DNA from: Clostridiales bacterium
GTDB taxonomy: Bacteria; Bacillota; Clostridia; Peptostreptococcales; Anaerovoracaceae
Reading direction: 5' to 3'
Length of the DNA stretch: 53,244 nucleotides
Assembly (NCBI GenBank): GCA_009782285.1
Contig: WRJK01000004.1
Coordinates: forward strand, 1 to 53,244
The notes under the pieces are model-generated. The model saw only the letters and a program-made list of their open reading frames with translations, was not told the origin of the DNA and ran no database searches. A program made the translations under genes and the position numbers. Shown in pieces: positions 9,171 through 17,524 of the stretch; position 1 is the first letter of the stretch; every line of letters begins with the position of its first letter.

Positions 9171-9199
9171 ATTATACAGTATTTTTCACCGATGTGCAA
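9171..9199 (-). promoter_or_regulatory. Promoter of the cysS-mrnC operon
   Basis: TTGCAC (9194-9199) and a perfect TATAAT (9171-9176) with a 17-bp spacer on the minus strand, between the M23 gene and cysS. Confidence 0.7.
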
Positions 9200-9209
9200 C
9201 AATACAAGC

Positions 9210-10553
9210 CTAATTAATATAATCCATCGGATTTTTGGGCGACCCGTTGACCCTCACTTCAAAATGCACGTGAGCCGTGGTGGCGTTGCCGGTCGAACCA
9301 ACCGTCGCTATCTGCTGCCCCCGCGTCACAGTTTCCCCTACTGACACTATCATCGTGCTGCAATGAGCATAGTAGGTCTCAAGCCCGCTTCCGTGGGACA
9401 GTTTCACAATGTTGCCGTATGATCCTGAATATGCGGCAAAAGTCACGACACCGTCTTCTGACGCGTATATAGGCGTCCCGGTCGGGTTTTTAAGGTCGAC
9501 CCCGTTGTGCCGCCTCCCCCCCCTGTTGCCATAAGACGAGCATACGTTGATGCTGGCTACGGGGCTGCTCAAAGTGCCTGAGCTTGAGCCAACGTAAACG
9601 GGTATTGCCTGAGTGCCCTTGAGCGTCACCTGGGTCACAGGCTCTGCAACGACGGTTTCTGAGACGACTGACGACGCTGTTACAACGCCGTTCTCTTTAG
9701 TGAGCTTGGATTTCACTTCTTTGCTGCCGTAGGCTCCTGCTGACTTAACCTGCGTCTGCCCCTTATACATGCTGTCGTCGTCCTCATAGACAACGCTGTA
9801 TGCTATCCTTTCCTCTTTTGTGACAATCTCCGTAAAGCTGACCGTTATGAAGGGATGGTTTTCGTACAAGTATATGTCCATGCCGATGGACAGCCTTTTG
9901 GGGTCTAGGCCCGGGTTCATGTCCTGCAGGGCGTACGGGCTGATGCCGTTGGCAATGGCGATGTCCCAAAGGTTGTCTCCGCCCTTGATGGTGTAAGTCC
10001 TCGGCTCTGTTGTCCCAGTTATAACGTAACTGACCGCATCCTCGACGGACAACGTCAGCTCCGGCCCTTCAAGCACTTTCTCCTCTACCGAAACGTCCTC
10101 CTTGAACCCAATGTCAACAATCTCTGAACCGGATGTTTTGTACCTGCCCGTGATGCCTTCCAAAACTGCGTCCGCGTCTTCCCTCGATGCAAGGTAAACG
10201 ATGTCGCTACCGTCCGCAACCACGGCGTATATTGCCTCGGTAAGCATTTCGCCGCCTGCCGCTTCAGCCAAAGAAACGGTCTCTTCCTCCTGAACCGATA
10301 TCAGGCTGTCGTCGGCGTCACCGCCAATCGCATCCGCATCATGGGCAGAAAACGCCACGACCAGCGCCACGACCAGAACCATGCCTAACGCGCCGCCTCC
10401 AAACACTCGCAGCCTTGCTGCGGTCAATTTATGTTTTGCAAAAAAAACCTTAACCGACGCCTTTGCTGCGGCAAAGGAGGAGTATAATAATTTCTTTGCT
10501 GTACTGCTTGTTAGCGCCAGTTTTTCTTTTGTCACATGTAGCCTTCTATGCAT
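9210..10553 (-). CDS. Membrane-anchored LysM-G5-M23 murein endopeptidase
   Basis: A cell-wall protein of 447 residues. A basic cytoplasmic N-terminus is followed by one membrane segment (ALGMVLVVALVVAFSAHDA, near residues 55-72). A LysM domain (YTIKGGDNLWDIAIANGISP) binds peptidoglycan glycan. A G5 domain follows (SFTEIVTKEERIAYSVVYED to ETVVAEPVTQVTLKGT). The C-terminal M23 peptidase domain has the zinc ligands H and D in RRHNGVDLKNPTG and HVHFEV near the end, so it should cut peptide cross-links. I choose ATG 10553 because GGAG at 10563-10566 lies 9 bp upstream; a TTG at 10568 is in frame. Enzymes with this order act in cell elongation, separation or sporulation; which one is not determinable here. 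Confidence 0.88.
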   Translation of the reverse strand: MHRRLHVTKEKLALTSSTAKKLLYSSFAAAKASVKVFFAKHKLTAARLRVFGGGALGMVLVVALVVAFSAHDADAIGGDADDSLISVQEEETVSLAEAAGGEMLTEAIYAVVADGSDIVYLASREDADAVLEGITGRYKTSGSEIVDIGFKEDVSVEEKVLEGPELTLSVEDAVSYVITGTTEPRTYTIKGGDNLWDIAIANGISPYALQDMNPGLDPKRLSIGMDIYLYENHPFITVSFTEIVTKEERIAYSVVYEDDDSMYKGQTQVKSAGAYGSKEVKSKLTKENGVVTASSVVSETVVAEPVTQVTLKGTQAIPVYVGSSSGTLSSPVASINVCSSYGNRGGRRHNGVDLKNPTGTPIYASEDGVVTFAAYSGSYGNIVKLSHGSGLETYYAHCSTMIVSVGETVTRGQQIATVGSTGNATTAHVHFEVRVNGSPKNPMDYIN

Positions 10554-10575
10554 TGTATATTTCTCCAAATTCCAA

Positions 10576-10593
10576 CACTGTGCGTAGACAGTG
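10576..10593. promoter_or_regulatory. Palindrome in the leader of the M23 gene
   Basis: CACTGT (10576-10581) and ACAGTG (10588-10593) are an exact inverted repeat with a 6-bp centre. It lies between the promoter and the start codon, so it could be an operator or a small mRNA hairpin just before the ribosome binding site. Confidence 0.35.
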
Positions 10594-10608
10594 CCTCAGA
10601 TTTATTAT

Positions 10609-10637
10609 ATATTACAATTATATTACAAAAAAGTCAA
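10609..10637 (-). promoter_or_regulatory. Promoter of the M23 peptidase gene
   Basis: TTGACT (10632-10637) and TAATAT (10609-10614) are 17 bp apart on the minus strand in an AT-rich stretch. Confidence 0.5.
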
Positions 10638-10664
10638 GGCAATCTTGTAATTTTTTTGTTTTTT

Positions 10665-11132
10665 TCATTTCAATTGGTGTTTTCTGACTTTGAACGTGCC
10701 TAACCCATTGACGGATTCAGATATGGCATCCCACAGTTCGTCTTTCAGATATTCGGGGTACAAGTGTTCCAAAGCCTCAACTTCTTCCCTATGCATGAAG
10801 CGGGTTTCCTGCATTACCTGTTCCCCTTCTTTCCTCTCGGGGTCTGTCCCTAGGATAAGCTCCCCACCTGTGATTTCTGCCAAAAAGAAAATGACAAACC
10901 TCTGCCCTCTTTTTTCCGAGACTTCCTCAACGTGCCAAAGCAGCGCTTTTATGCGCACGTCAAGGCCTGTTTCTTCCTTGACTTCCCGGACTGCTGCCTG
11001 TTCTGAGTTTTCTTGCTCCTCTATAGTGCCTCCCGGGAGCATCCAAACGTCCCGGTCCTCATGCCTCTGCCTCAGCATAAGCAGTCGGTTTTCACTGTCC
11101 AGTATCGCAACCCTTACGCCGCCTGCCCACAT
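10665..11132 (-). CDS. NUDIX hydrolase
   Basis: A 155-residue NUDIX pyrophosphohydrolase. The NUDIX box is complete: GGTIEEQENSEQAAVREVKE followed by ETGL, matching GX5EX7REUXEEXGU, so metal binding and hydrolysis of a nucleoside-diphosphate-linked substrate are expected. The specific substrate is unknown; it is not close enough to MutT to assign. The start ATG 11132 has an AAGGAG ribosome binding site that overlaps the proS stop codon, so it is the downstream partner of proS. Confidence 0.9.
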   Translation of the reverse strand: MWAGGVRVAILDSENRLLMLRQRHEDRDVWMLPGGTIEEQENSEQAAVREVKEETGLDVRIKALLWHVEEVSEKRGQRFVIFFLAEITGGELILGTDPERKEGEQVMQETRFMHREEVEALEHLYPEYLKDELWDAISESVNGLGTFKVRKHQLK

Positions 11133-11143
11133 ACGAACACTCC

Positions 11144-12871
11144 TTACTTCTCCTTGTTGACAAACTCAATCGCCCTCCTGACCGCCTCAGCCCTGTCAAC
11201 TTCTTCGTTTGCCGGGCTTCTTCTGAGCTTGTACTCGACAATCCCTTCGCCGGCTTTCTTGCCCACTGTAATCCTGACCGGGATGCCAAGAAGGTCTGCA
11301 TCTTTGAATTTCACTCCGGCTCGTTCGCTTCTGTCGTCCAGCAGAGCCTCAACACCAGCCGCCACTAGCTCGTCGTAAACCTCCTCGGCTAGGGACTCCT
11401 GCGCCGGTTCTCCGCTGCTGACAATGGTGATTATGGCGTGGTACGGTGCCACTGAAACAGGCCAGAGAATGCCGTCGCCGTCGTGGTGCTGTTCCACGAT
11501 GGCAGCCAGCGTCCTTGTGACGCCTATCCCGTAGCAGCCCATTACTATGTGGTGTTCTTCCATGTTTTCGTCCTTGTAGCAGGCACCCATGGATTCGCTG
11601 TATTTCGTCCCAAGCTTGAAAATCTGCCCCACCTCGATGCCCCTTGCGTATTTGACAGGATTTTTGCACACGGGGCAGGGATCGCCCTCTTTCAGCATTT
11701 TCAAATCTGCAACAATGTCTGCCTCGTAGTCCCTGCCGTAATTCACGTTTTTCACATGATGGTCAAGCTTGCACGCTCCTGTGCACAAATTCTTGATGCC
11801 AAGCAGTTCGCTGTCTACTGCTATTTTACAGTTCCGAAGGCCCATGGGCCCCGTGAAGCCGCCCACGCAGCCCGTCTCGGCGCCCATCTTCTCTTCGTCA
11901 GCGAATTCGAGGGCGTGTTCGGGTATTCCCAGCGCGTTCACCAGCTTCGTCTTGTTCAGTTCGCGGTCGCCCCTTAAAAAGGCTGCAACGTACCCGTCTT
12001 CCTTGCCTTCCTGGTTGTATGTCACGAATAAAAGCGCTTTCATGGTCCTGCTCTGCGGCAGGCCCAAGAAGTTGGCTACATCCTCTATGGTCTTTGTGCC
12101 CGGCGTCAAGACCTCTTCGAGCGCAAGCATCTCGCAGTCTTCTGCCGGGGCGTCCAAACATTCGGCGCGTTCCGACGTAGCTGCCATGTTGCACTTCTCG
12201 CAATAGGCAACCTCGCTTTCCCCCACTTCGGACAAAGCCGTAAATTCGTGGGAATTGCTGCCGCCAATGGCGCCGGTGTCGGCTTCGACTGCCCTGTACG
12301 TGAGCCCACACCTGTTGAAAATCCTCTCGTAGGCACCATACATCGTGTCGTAGCTCTTGTCGAGGTCTTCGTAGCTCTTGTCGAAGGTGTAGGCATCCTT
12401 CATTATGAACTCCCTGCTCCGCATAAGCCCGAAACGCGGCCTCGCCTCGTCCCTGTACTTGTGCTGTATCTGGTAGAGGTTGAGCGGCAGCTGCCTGTAG
12501 GATGAAACTTCGTTCCTCACTATGTCTGTGAAAATCTCTTCGTGGGTGGGCCCCAGGCAGAAATCCCGGCCGCTCCTGTCCTTCAAGCGCCAAAGCTCCG
12601 GCCCATATGCGTACCACCTGCCTGATTCCTGCCACAGTTCGGCAGGCTGTATTGCGGACATGTTTATCTCCTGCCCTCCGGCTCTGTCCATTTCCTCTCT
12701 TATGATCCCCTCGATCTTTCTGAGGGAACGGTACCCAAGGGGCATGAACCCGTAAACGCCAGACACTATTTTTTTGATCATCCCAGCTCGCAGCAGCAGG
12801 ACATGGCTTGGGATTTCAGCTTCGCTGGGAACCTCCCTCAATGTCCTCAAGTGCATTTTTGAAAGTTTCAT
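11144..12871 (-). CDS. proS: Prolyl-tRNA synthetase, bacterial type with editing domain
   Basis: A class II aminoacyl-tRNA synthetase of 575 residues. Motif 1/2 regions include VYGFMPLGYRSLRKIEGIIR, CLGPTHEEIFTDIVRNEV and the KYRDEARPRFGLMRSREF motif 2. The long central insertion (about residues 230-385) is the YbaK-like editing domain that hydrolyses Ala-tRNA-Pro, with GDRELNKTKLVNALG. Motif 3 is GCYGIGVTRTLAA. The C-terminal anticodon-binding domain ends at IEFVNKEK. ATG 12871 has GGAG 7 bp upstream (12879-12882) and is preferred to a TTG at 12877. It stands between ispDF and the NUDIX gene in the minus-strand operon. Confidence 0.96.
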   Translation of the reverse strand: MKLSKMHLRTLREVPSEAEIPSHVLLLRAGMIKKIVSGVYGFMPLGYRSLRKIEGIIREEMDRAGGQEINMSAIQPAELWQESGRWYAYGPELWRLKDRSGRDFCLGPTHEEIFTDIVRNEVSSYRQLPLNLYQIQHKYRDEARPRFGLMRSREFIMKDAYTFDKSYEDLDKSYDTMYGAYERIFNRCGLTYRAVEADTGAIGGSNSHEFTALSEVGESEVAYCEKCNMAATSERAECLDAPAEDCEMLALEEVLTPGTKTIEDVANFLGLPQSRTMKALLFVTYNQEGKEDGYVAAFLRGDRELNKTKLVNALGIPEHALEFADEEKMGAETGCVGGFTGPMGLRNCKIAVDSELLGIKNLCTGACKLDHHVKNVNYGRDYEADIVADLKMLKEGDPCPVCKNPVKYARGIEVGQIFKLGTKYSESMGACYKDENMEEHHIVMGCYGIGVTRTLAAIVEQHHDGDGILWPVSVAPYHAIITIVSSGEPAQESLAEEVYDELVAAGVEALLDDRSERAGVKFKDADLLGIPVRITVGKKAGEGIVEYKLRRSPANEEVDRAEAVRRAIEFVNKEK

Positions 12872-12907
12872 CTTCAATCTCCTTCGTTTTTTATGATTTT
12901 GACCCGC

Positions 12908-14059
12908 TCAAACGAGCCCCGATTTTATGAGTGTGCAGACTGCATGGGCGGCAATTCCTTCTCCTCTGCCGATAAAACCCATATTCTCTGTGGTTGTTCC
13001 TTTAATGTTTATCTTGTCTTCGGAAACGCCAAGGGCTTTTGCAGCCGTTTTCGACATTTCCAGCCTGTAGCCGGAGATTTTCGGCCTTTCCGCTATCACC
13101 ACGGCGTCTATGTTCCCCACGCTGTACCCCTTTGATTTAATAATCCCCGCGACTTTCTCAAGCAGCGCAAGGCTTGAAATGCCTTTGTACCTCTCGTCGC
13201 TGTCAGGGAAATGCCCACCGATGTCTCCGCATCCTGCTGCGCCTAGGAGCGCATCCATCACCGCATGGAGCAGCACGTCAGCGTCTGAATGCCCAGCAAG
13301 CCCCTTTTCGTAGGGGATTTCTATTCCGCCTAGAAACAATTTCCTTCCTGCTGCAAAAGCATGGGCGTCGAAACCCGTTCCAACCCTGGTTTCCGTGGCT
13401 GCGGGCATGTCGCCCCTAGTCGTAATCTTGATGTTGTCGTAGGATCCAGCGATGATATGAACCGGATAGCCTGCCCTCTCAGCAAGTGCTGCGTCGTCTG
13501 TTCCGACAAAGCCCTCCCTGTATGCCTGTTCGTAGGAGTCGACTATCAGGCGCTTCTCAAAAGCCTGGGGCGTCTGGACAGCGTACATCAAGCTTCTGTC
13601 GGTAGTCACAGACCTCTCCCTGCCTGTCATCATGCGTATCGTGTCCTTGACGGGAACGGCGCAGACGACGGCTTTTTTTGCTAATACCGCTTCTAATGCC
13701 TCTTCGATCAGCCGCACTGCCGCAAAAGGCCTTGCAGCGTCGTGGATCAGCACGTAGTCCGTATCCAGTGGGAGCTTCTTTAGGCCTTCATAGACCGAAT
13801 CCTGCCGCCTCTCGCCCCCTACGGCTATAATTGCGTTTATGCCGTTTTTTTGAAGAAGTTCCTCGCATTTTTCACAGTGGCCGGCGTCAGCCACGACTAT
13901 TATGCAGTCTATATGGCTGCACTTGCTGAATATTCCCGCTGTCTTCACTACCATCGCTTTTCCGCATATATCCAAATACTGCTTTGGCGCAGAGCCGCCC
14001 ATCCTGCTCCCCGAACCTGCGGCAGCGATTATGGCAGCGATTTTTTTGTTTTTGTACAT
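12908..14059 (-). CDS. ispDF: Bifunctional IspD/IspF of the MEP isoprenoid pathway
   Basis: A fusion of 2-C-methylerythritol 4-phosphate cytidylyltransferase and 2-C-methylerythritol 2,4-cyclodiphosphate synthase. The IspD part (about residues 1-225) has AAIIAAAGSGSRMGGSAPKQ, the CTP-binding loop, and IHDAARPF. The IspF part begins at RVGTGFDAHAF, with zinc ligands D and H; GHSDADVLLHAVMDALLGAA and KGTTTENMGFIGRGEGIAAHA complete the active site. The two steps are not consecutive, as in other fused IspDFs. The start is uncertain: ATG 14059, or TTG 14074 close to the end of the PIN/TRAM gene. Confidence 0.95.
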   Translation of the reverse strand: MYKNKKIAAIIAAAGSGSRMGGSAPKQYLDICGKAMVVKTAGIFSKCSHIDCIIVVADAGHCEKCEELLQKNGINAIIAVGGERRQDSVYEGLKKLPLDTDYVLIHDAARPFAAVRLIEEALEAVLAKKAVVCAVPVKDTIRMMTGRERSVTTDRSLMYAVQTPQAFEKRLIVDSYEQAYREGFVGTDDAALAERAGYPVHIIAGSYDNIKITTRGDMPAATETRVGTGFDAHAFAAGRKLFLGGIEIPYEKGLAGHSDADVLLHAVMDALLGAAGCGDIGGHFPDSDERYKGISSLALLEKVAGIIKSKGYSVGNIDAVVIAERPKISGYRLEMSKTAAKALGVSEDKINIKGTTTENMGFIGRGEGIAAHAVCTLIKSGLV

Positions 14060-14076
14060 GGCTGCTTGTCCCAAAC

Positions 14077-15180
14077 TTACTTGATCTTTGCAAAAATCAT
14101 CCTGCCTGCAGACGTCTGCAACACGCTTGTAACAGTCGTCGTAACGGTCTTCCCAATATGCCTTTTCCCTTCTTCTACCACAATCATGGTACCGTCGTCA
14201 AGGTACGCCACCCCTTGGTTGTTTTCTTTCCCTTCTTTAACAAGGAACAGCTTCATTTCCTCGCCAGGAAGGACAACGGGCTTGAGCGTGTTTGCAAGCT
14301 CGTTTATATTTAGCACCTCGACGCCCTTGATCGCTGCAACTTTGTTGAGGTTGAAATCGTTGGTGACAACTTTTCCGTTTGTGAGCTGTGCAAGCTTGAG
14401 CAGCTTGACGTCAACCTCTGGGATCTCGTCCAGCGACTTTTCAGATTCGGTATTGTACACCTCGATCCCGTATTCCGTCTGAATCCTGTTGAGCACGTCC
14501 AACCCGCGCCTGCCCCGGTTGCGTTTCAGTGAATCCGAAGAATCCGCGATATGCCTAAGCTCTACTAGGACGAATTCCGGAATCAGTACGCTTCCCTCGA
14601 TAAAACCCGTTTTCATGATGTCAGCAATCCTGCCGTCTATGATAACGCTTGTGTCCAAGATTTTAGGGGAAGCGTCGGCATGCTTCCCTTTTATTTTCGG
14701 TATAGCCGCAGACGCCCTTCTGACTGCGAGCAGCGCAGGGATAATGTCCTTGCCCTTTCTTGTGGCGATGATGACGCCAAGGTAGGCTAGGATCATATAT
14801 GTTATGATACTCAGTATGGTGCCTAGGAAAACGATCTGTATGGATTCGTATATCCTGCTGATCAGGAATGCGATGATGAGCCCTATGAGGAGCCCAAATG
14901 TCCCTGTAATCATGTCGTTGGTGGAAACGGACTGCAGGTCTGATTCGATGGTTTTTGCGACTTTTGCGCTTTGTTTACCAATAGCAGGCGTGATTCTAAA
15001 AAATAATAATCCGAAAAAAAGTGCGAATGTAATAGCTGCCCCAACCTTCTGTGTCTCTGAAAACCACAAGTCGTTCCAGTTTTCATTTAAGCTCAGAAGG
15101 AATTTTGTCAGTAAAAAAACACCATATCCAATGGCGAATCCTACTAAGGTAAATACTATTCTGAACAGTCTTCTTAACAA
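14077..15180 (-). CDS. YacL-type membrane PIN/TRAM domain protein
   Basis: A 367-residue integral membrane protein with a cytoplasmic nuclease-like PIN domain and a TRAM RNA-binding domain. Four hydrophobic segments occupy roughly residues 1-140. The PIN domain starts at KILDTSVIIDGRIADI and has the acidic residues of ELRHIADSSDSLKRNRGRRG and VVTNDFNLNKVA. The TRAM region is near EGVAYLDDGTMIVVEEG-like sequence at the C-terminus. It starts with TTG at 15180, decided by a GGAGGTG site 6-7 bp upstream. Its place between carD and ispD is the usual one for yacL. The RNA substrate is unknown. Confidence 0.9.
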   Translation of the reverse strand: MLRRLFRIVFTLVGFAIGYGVFLLTKFLLSLNENWNDLWFSETQKVGAAITFALFFGLLFFRITPAIGKQSAKVAKTIESDLQSVSTNDMITGTFGLLIGLIIAFLISRIYESIQIVFLGTILSIITYMILAYLGVIIATRKGKDIIPALLAVRRASAAIPKIKGKHADASPKILDTSVIIDGRIADIMKTGFIEGSVLIPEFVLVELRHIADSSDSLKRNRGRRGLDVLNRIQTEYGIEVYNTESEKSLDEIPEVDVKLLKLAQLTNGKVVTNDFNLNKVAAIKGVEVLNINELANTLKPVVLPGEEMKLFLVKEGKENNQGVAYLDDGTMIVVEEGKRHIGKTVTTTVTSVLQTSAGRMIFAKIK

Positions 15181-15280
15181 CCTTTCACCTCCTTCCCTTT
15201 AGAGTTGTTAAGACGACAAAACGGCGACAAAAGCAGCTGAACCCGATCCAGAATAAAATTGCAGGCACTGAGCCATCTGC

Positions 15281-15754
15281 TCATACAGCTTTGTCGATGA
15301 TATTGTTCGCCTCCTTGATGTCAATCCCCTTTATAAGGATTATCTCGCTTGACAGAATCTGCTTGGCATTTGACAGCATCTTCTTTTCCCCTGTGGACAA
15401 TTTCTTCTCCCTGTCCGTGCGCATAAGGTTGCGCACGACCTCCGCAACTTCAAGAACATCCCCCGTTTTTAGCTTTTCCATGTTTTCGCGGTACCTTCTG
15501 TTCCAGTTCGTCGACATCTCACTGGATTCGGACGCCAATATGCCAATTACTTCCAAGAGCTCTTCGTCCGTAACTACTGACCGGACGCCTATTTGTTTGG
15601 TGCTGTCGACTGGGATCATGATCTTCATGTCCCCGCAAGGAACTTTCAAGATGTAATATTTCCTGACTTCGCCTAGGATCTTCTTTTCTTCTATCTCTTC
15701 GATAACCCCCGCGCCATGCATCGGGTACACAATTTTATCCCCAATGGTAAACAT
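15281..15754 (-). CDS. carD: CarD/CdnL-type RNA polymerase-binding regulator
   Basis: A 157-residue CarD_CdnL_TRCF family protein. The N-terminal Tudor-like domain (MFTIGDKIVYPMHGAGVIEE) contacts the RNA polymerase beta subunit, and the helical C-terminal domain (NWNRRYRENMEKLKTGDVLE to IIDKAV) binds promoter DNA near the -10 region. Start ATG 15754 is preceded by GGGAGGATGAGAAT. It is the first gene of the carD, PIN/TRAM, ispDF, proS, NUDIX run and has its own near-consensus promoter. Confidence 0.93.
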   Translation of the reverse strand: MFTIGDKIVYPMHGAGVIEEIEEKKILGEVRKYYILKVPCGDMKIMIPVDSTKQIGVRSVVTDEELLEVIGILASESSEMSTNWNRRYRENMEKLKTGDVLEVAEVVRNLMRTDREKKLSTGEKKMLSNAKQILSSEIILIKGIDIKEANNIIDKAV

Positions 15755-15784
15755 ATTCTCATCCTCCCAAACTCCCTTACATAT

Positions 15785-15813
15785 AGTATATTCACTTGGA
15801 GACATTCTGTCAA
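15785..15813 (-). promoter_or_regulatory. Promoter of carD
   Basis: TTGACA (15808-15813) and TATACT (15785-15790) with a 17-bp spacer on the minus strand. Confidence 0.8.
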
Positions 15814-15922
15814 GAAAAACGACCGAAATAGAGATAAATTTTTCAGTGTATCATAACATTTTTTGCCTGTCAACATTTTTTTTCCTAAAATGCCAAAAGT
15901 CTGTTTTTCTTGATGGTTTTCC

Positions 15923-15951
15923 TTGACATTTGATTCGGCAGGGGATATGAT
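15923..15951 (+). promoter_or_regulatory. Promoter of the MttB-family gene
   Basis: TTGACA (15923-15928) and TATGAT (15946-15951) are 17 bp apart. Transcription would start near 15958, about 40 bp before the start codon. It is divergent from the carD promoter, about 110 bp away. Confidence 0.75.
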
Positions 15952-15997
15952 GTATTTAGTTTTTTTCAGAAAATTCATTGGGGAGGGGTGGGTTTTA

Positions 15998-17479
15998 TTG
16001 GCTAAATTTAAATTTGACAACCAGCCAAAACTGACATACCTGACTGAGGCTCAGGTAAAAGAGATGCATGAAAAGGCTCTTGATATTCTGGAGCGGGCCG
16101 GCGTGTATTTTCAATCTGCGGAAGTCCTGAAAATTTTAGAAGGCCGGGGCTGCAAGATTGACTACGCAAGCGGCATCGCTAGGTTCGAGCCGGCGTTTAT
16201 TGAAGATTGCCTTGAAGAAGTCCCTGAAACTTTCAGGTTGTACGACCGCGACGGGGAGCTCGCGATGGTGCTTGGCGACGGCAGCTTTACATTTGACCCG
16301 GGTTCGTCCGGACTGTATTTTTTAGAATCGGACAATTTGACAACCAGGGACAATGTGGCGGACGACCTTAGAAAAATCTACGTGCTGACCGATGCGCTTC
16401 ACGGCTTCGGCATACAGTCGACTGCCCTTGCGCCATCCGATGTGCCAACCGAAATTTGCGACGTTTACCGGGTCTACCTGCTGCTAAAGAATTCGCCAAA
16501 ACCTGTTTTGACCGGTGCTTTTGGCTTGGACGGCGTTGGCAATATTGCCGCAGTCTGCGCGGCGGTCTCAGGCGGGCTTGCAAAGCTTCGTGAAAAACCA
16601 TATGTCATCTTCGACGTTTGCTCGACTGCGCCGCTTAAATGGAACGACGTAAGCGCACACAACCTGATCGACCTTGCGCGGCTGGGGCTTCCCGTAGAGA
16701 CGATATCCGTCCCGATCCCGGGCACGGCTTCCCCTGTAACACTGGCAGGGTCCTTGCTCATACACCTAGTTGAGACACTGAGCGGCATCGCCGTCGTCCA
16801 GTCCGTAAACCCCGGAAACCCGATGATATTTGGCGGGGCACCGATGACCTTCGACATGCGCAGCGCCACCACATCGCTGAATTCAGTCGAGTCGAGCATC
16901 CTATCGGGCTGCTACGCCCAGATCGGGCGCTGGTACGGTATGCCTGTGCACTGCTATGCAGGCCTTTCCGATTCCAAGGTCGTGGACGCGCAAGCGGGGC
17001 TTGAATCAGGAATAAGCGGGCTTGCAGCCGTGCTGGGCGGCGCCCATATCATCTCTGGCCCAGGCATGCTAGACTTCGTCAACACGTTCAGCTTGGAGAA
17101 ACTAGTCATCGACAACGAAATAGCTGCCATGGCAGAACGCATTTTCAGGGGAATGAATGTTACCGACGAGACTTTGGCCGTCGACCTGATATGCGAAACC
17201 GGCTCAAATGGCGACTACTTGGCTAAAAGCCATACGGCAAAGTGGTTCAAGAAAGAGCTCTACATCCCACCGCTGACAATTGACAAATTGAACAGAACCA
17301 AGTGGGAGAAAGGAGGGAAGGCTGACATCTTTGACAGAGCAAAGAGTGAAACGGAGCGCATTTTGAAGAACCACAAACCGAAGCCGCTGGGAGAGGAAAG
17401 AGAAGCGCTTTTGGACAAAGCGTTCAGAAACGTCATGGATTTGAAAAAAATCGACGAGTTGCCCTTTGGGCCTAATTAA
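15998..17479 (+). CDS. MttB-family methyltransferase without pyrrolysine
   Basis: A 493-residue TIM-barrel protein of the trimethylamine methyltransferase (MttB) superfamily. Recognisable blocks are LTEAQVKEMHEKALDILERA, the central SVPIPGTASPVTLAGSLL and SDSKVVDAQAGLESGISGL. The frame has no internal TAG, so it is not the pyrrolysine-dependent trimethylamine enzyme. It belongs with the non-Pyl homologues (such as MtgB), which demethylate quaternary amines onto a corrinoid protein. No corrinoid protein or reactivase is in the window. I choose TTG 15998 because GGGGAGGGGTGGG lies about 9 bp upstream and relatives start here. The adjacent APC permease may import the substrate, which I cannot name. 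Confidence 0.85.
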   Translation: MAKFKFDNQPKLTYLTEAQVKEMHEKALDILERAGVYFQSAEVLKILEGRGCKIDYASGIARFEPAFIEDCLEEVPETFRLYDRDGELAMVLGDGSFTFDPGSSGLYFLESDNLTTRDNVADDLRKIYVLTDALHGFGIQSTALAPSDVPTEICDVYRVYLLLKNSPKPVLTGAFGLDGVGNIAAVCAAVSGGLAKLREKPYVIFDVCSTAPLKWNDVSAHNLIDLARLGLPVETISVPIPGTASPVTLAGSLLIHLVETLSGIAVVQSVNPGNPMIFGGAPMTFDMRSATTSLNSVESSILSGCYAQIGRWYGMPVHCYAGLSDSKVVDAQAGLESGISGLAAVLGGAHIISGPGMLDFVNTFSLEKLVIDNEIAAMAERIFRGMNVTDETLAVDLICETGSNGDYLAKSHTAKWFKKELYIPPLTIDKLNRTKWEKGGKADIFDRAKSETERILKNHKPKPLGEEREALLDKAFRNVMDLKKIDELPFGPN

Positions 17480-17524
17480 TAATTCATAATATTTTAAAAT
17501 TTTGAGAAACGGAGGTATTTTCTA

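Noticed and set aside
9100-12907. T-box riboswitches before cysS or proS
   Set aside because: I looked for the AGGGTGGNACCGCG antiterminator core in both leaders and did not find it; the gaps are also too short.
15998-17479. Pyrrolysine-containing trimethylamine methyltransferase
   Set aside because: The frame is continuous with no internal TAG codon, and no pyl genes are seen.
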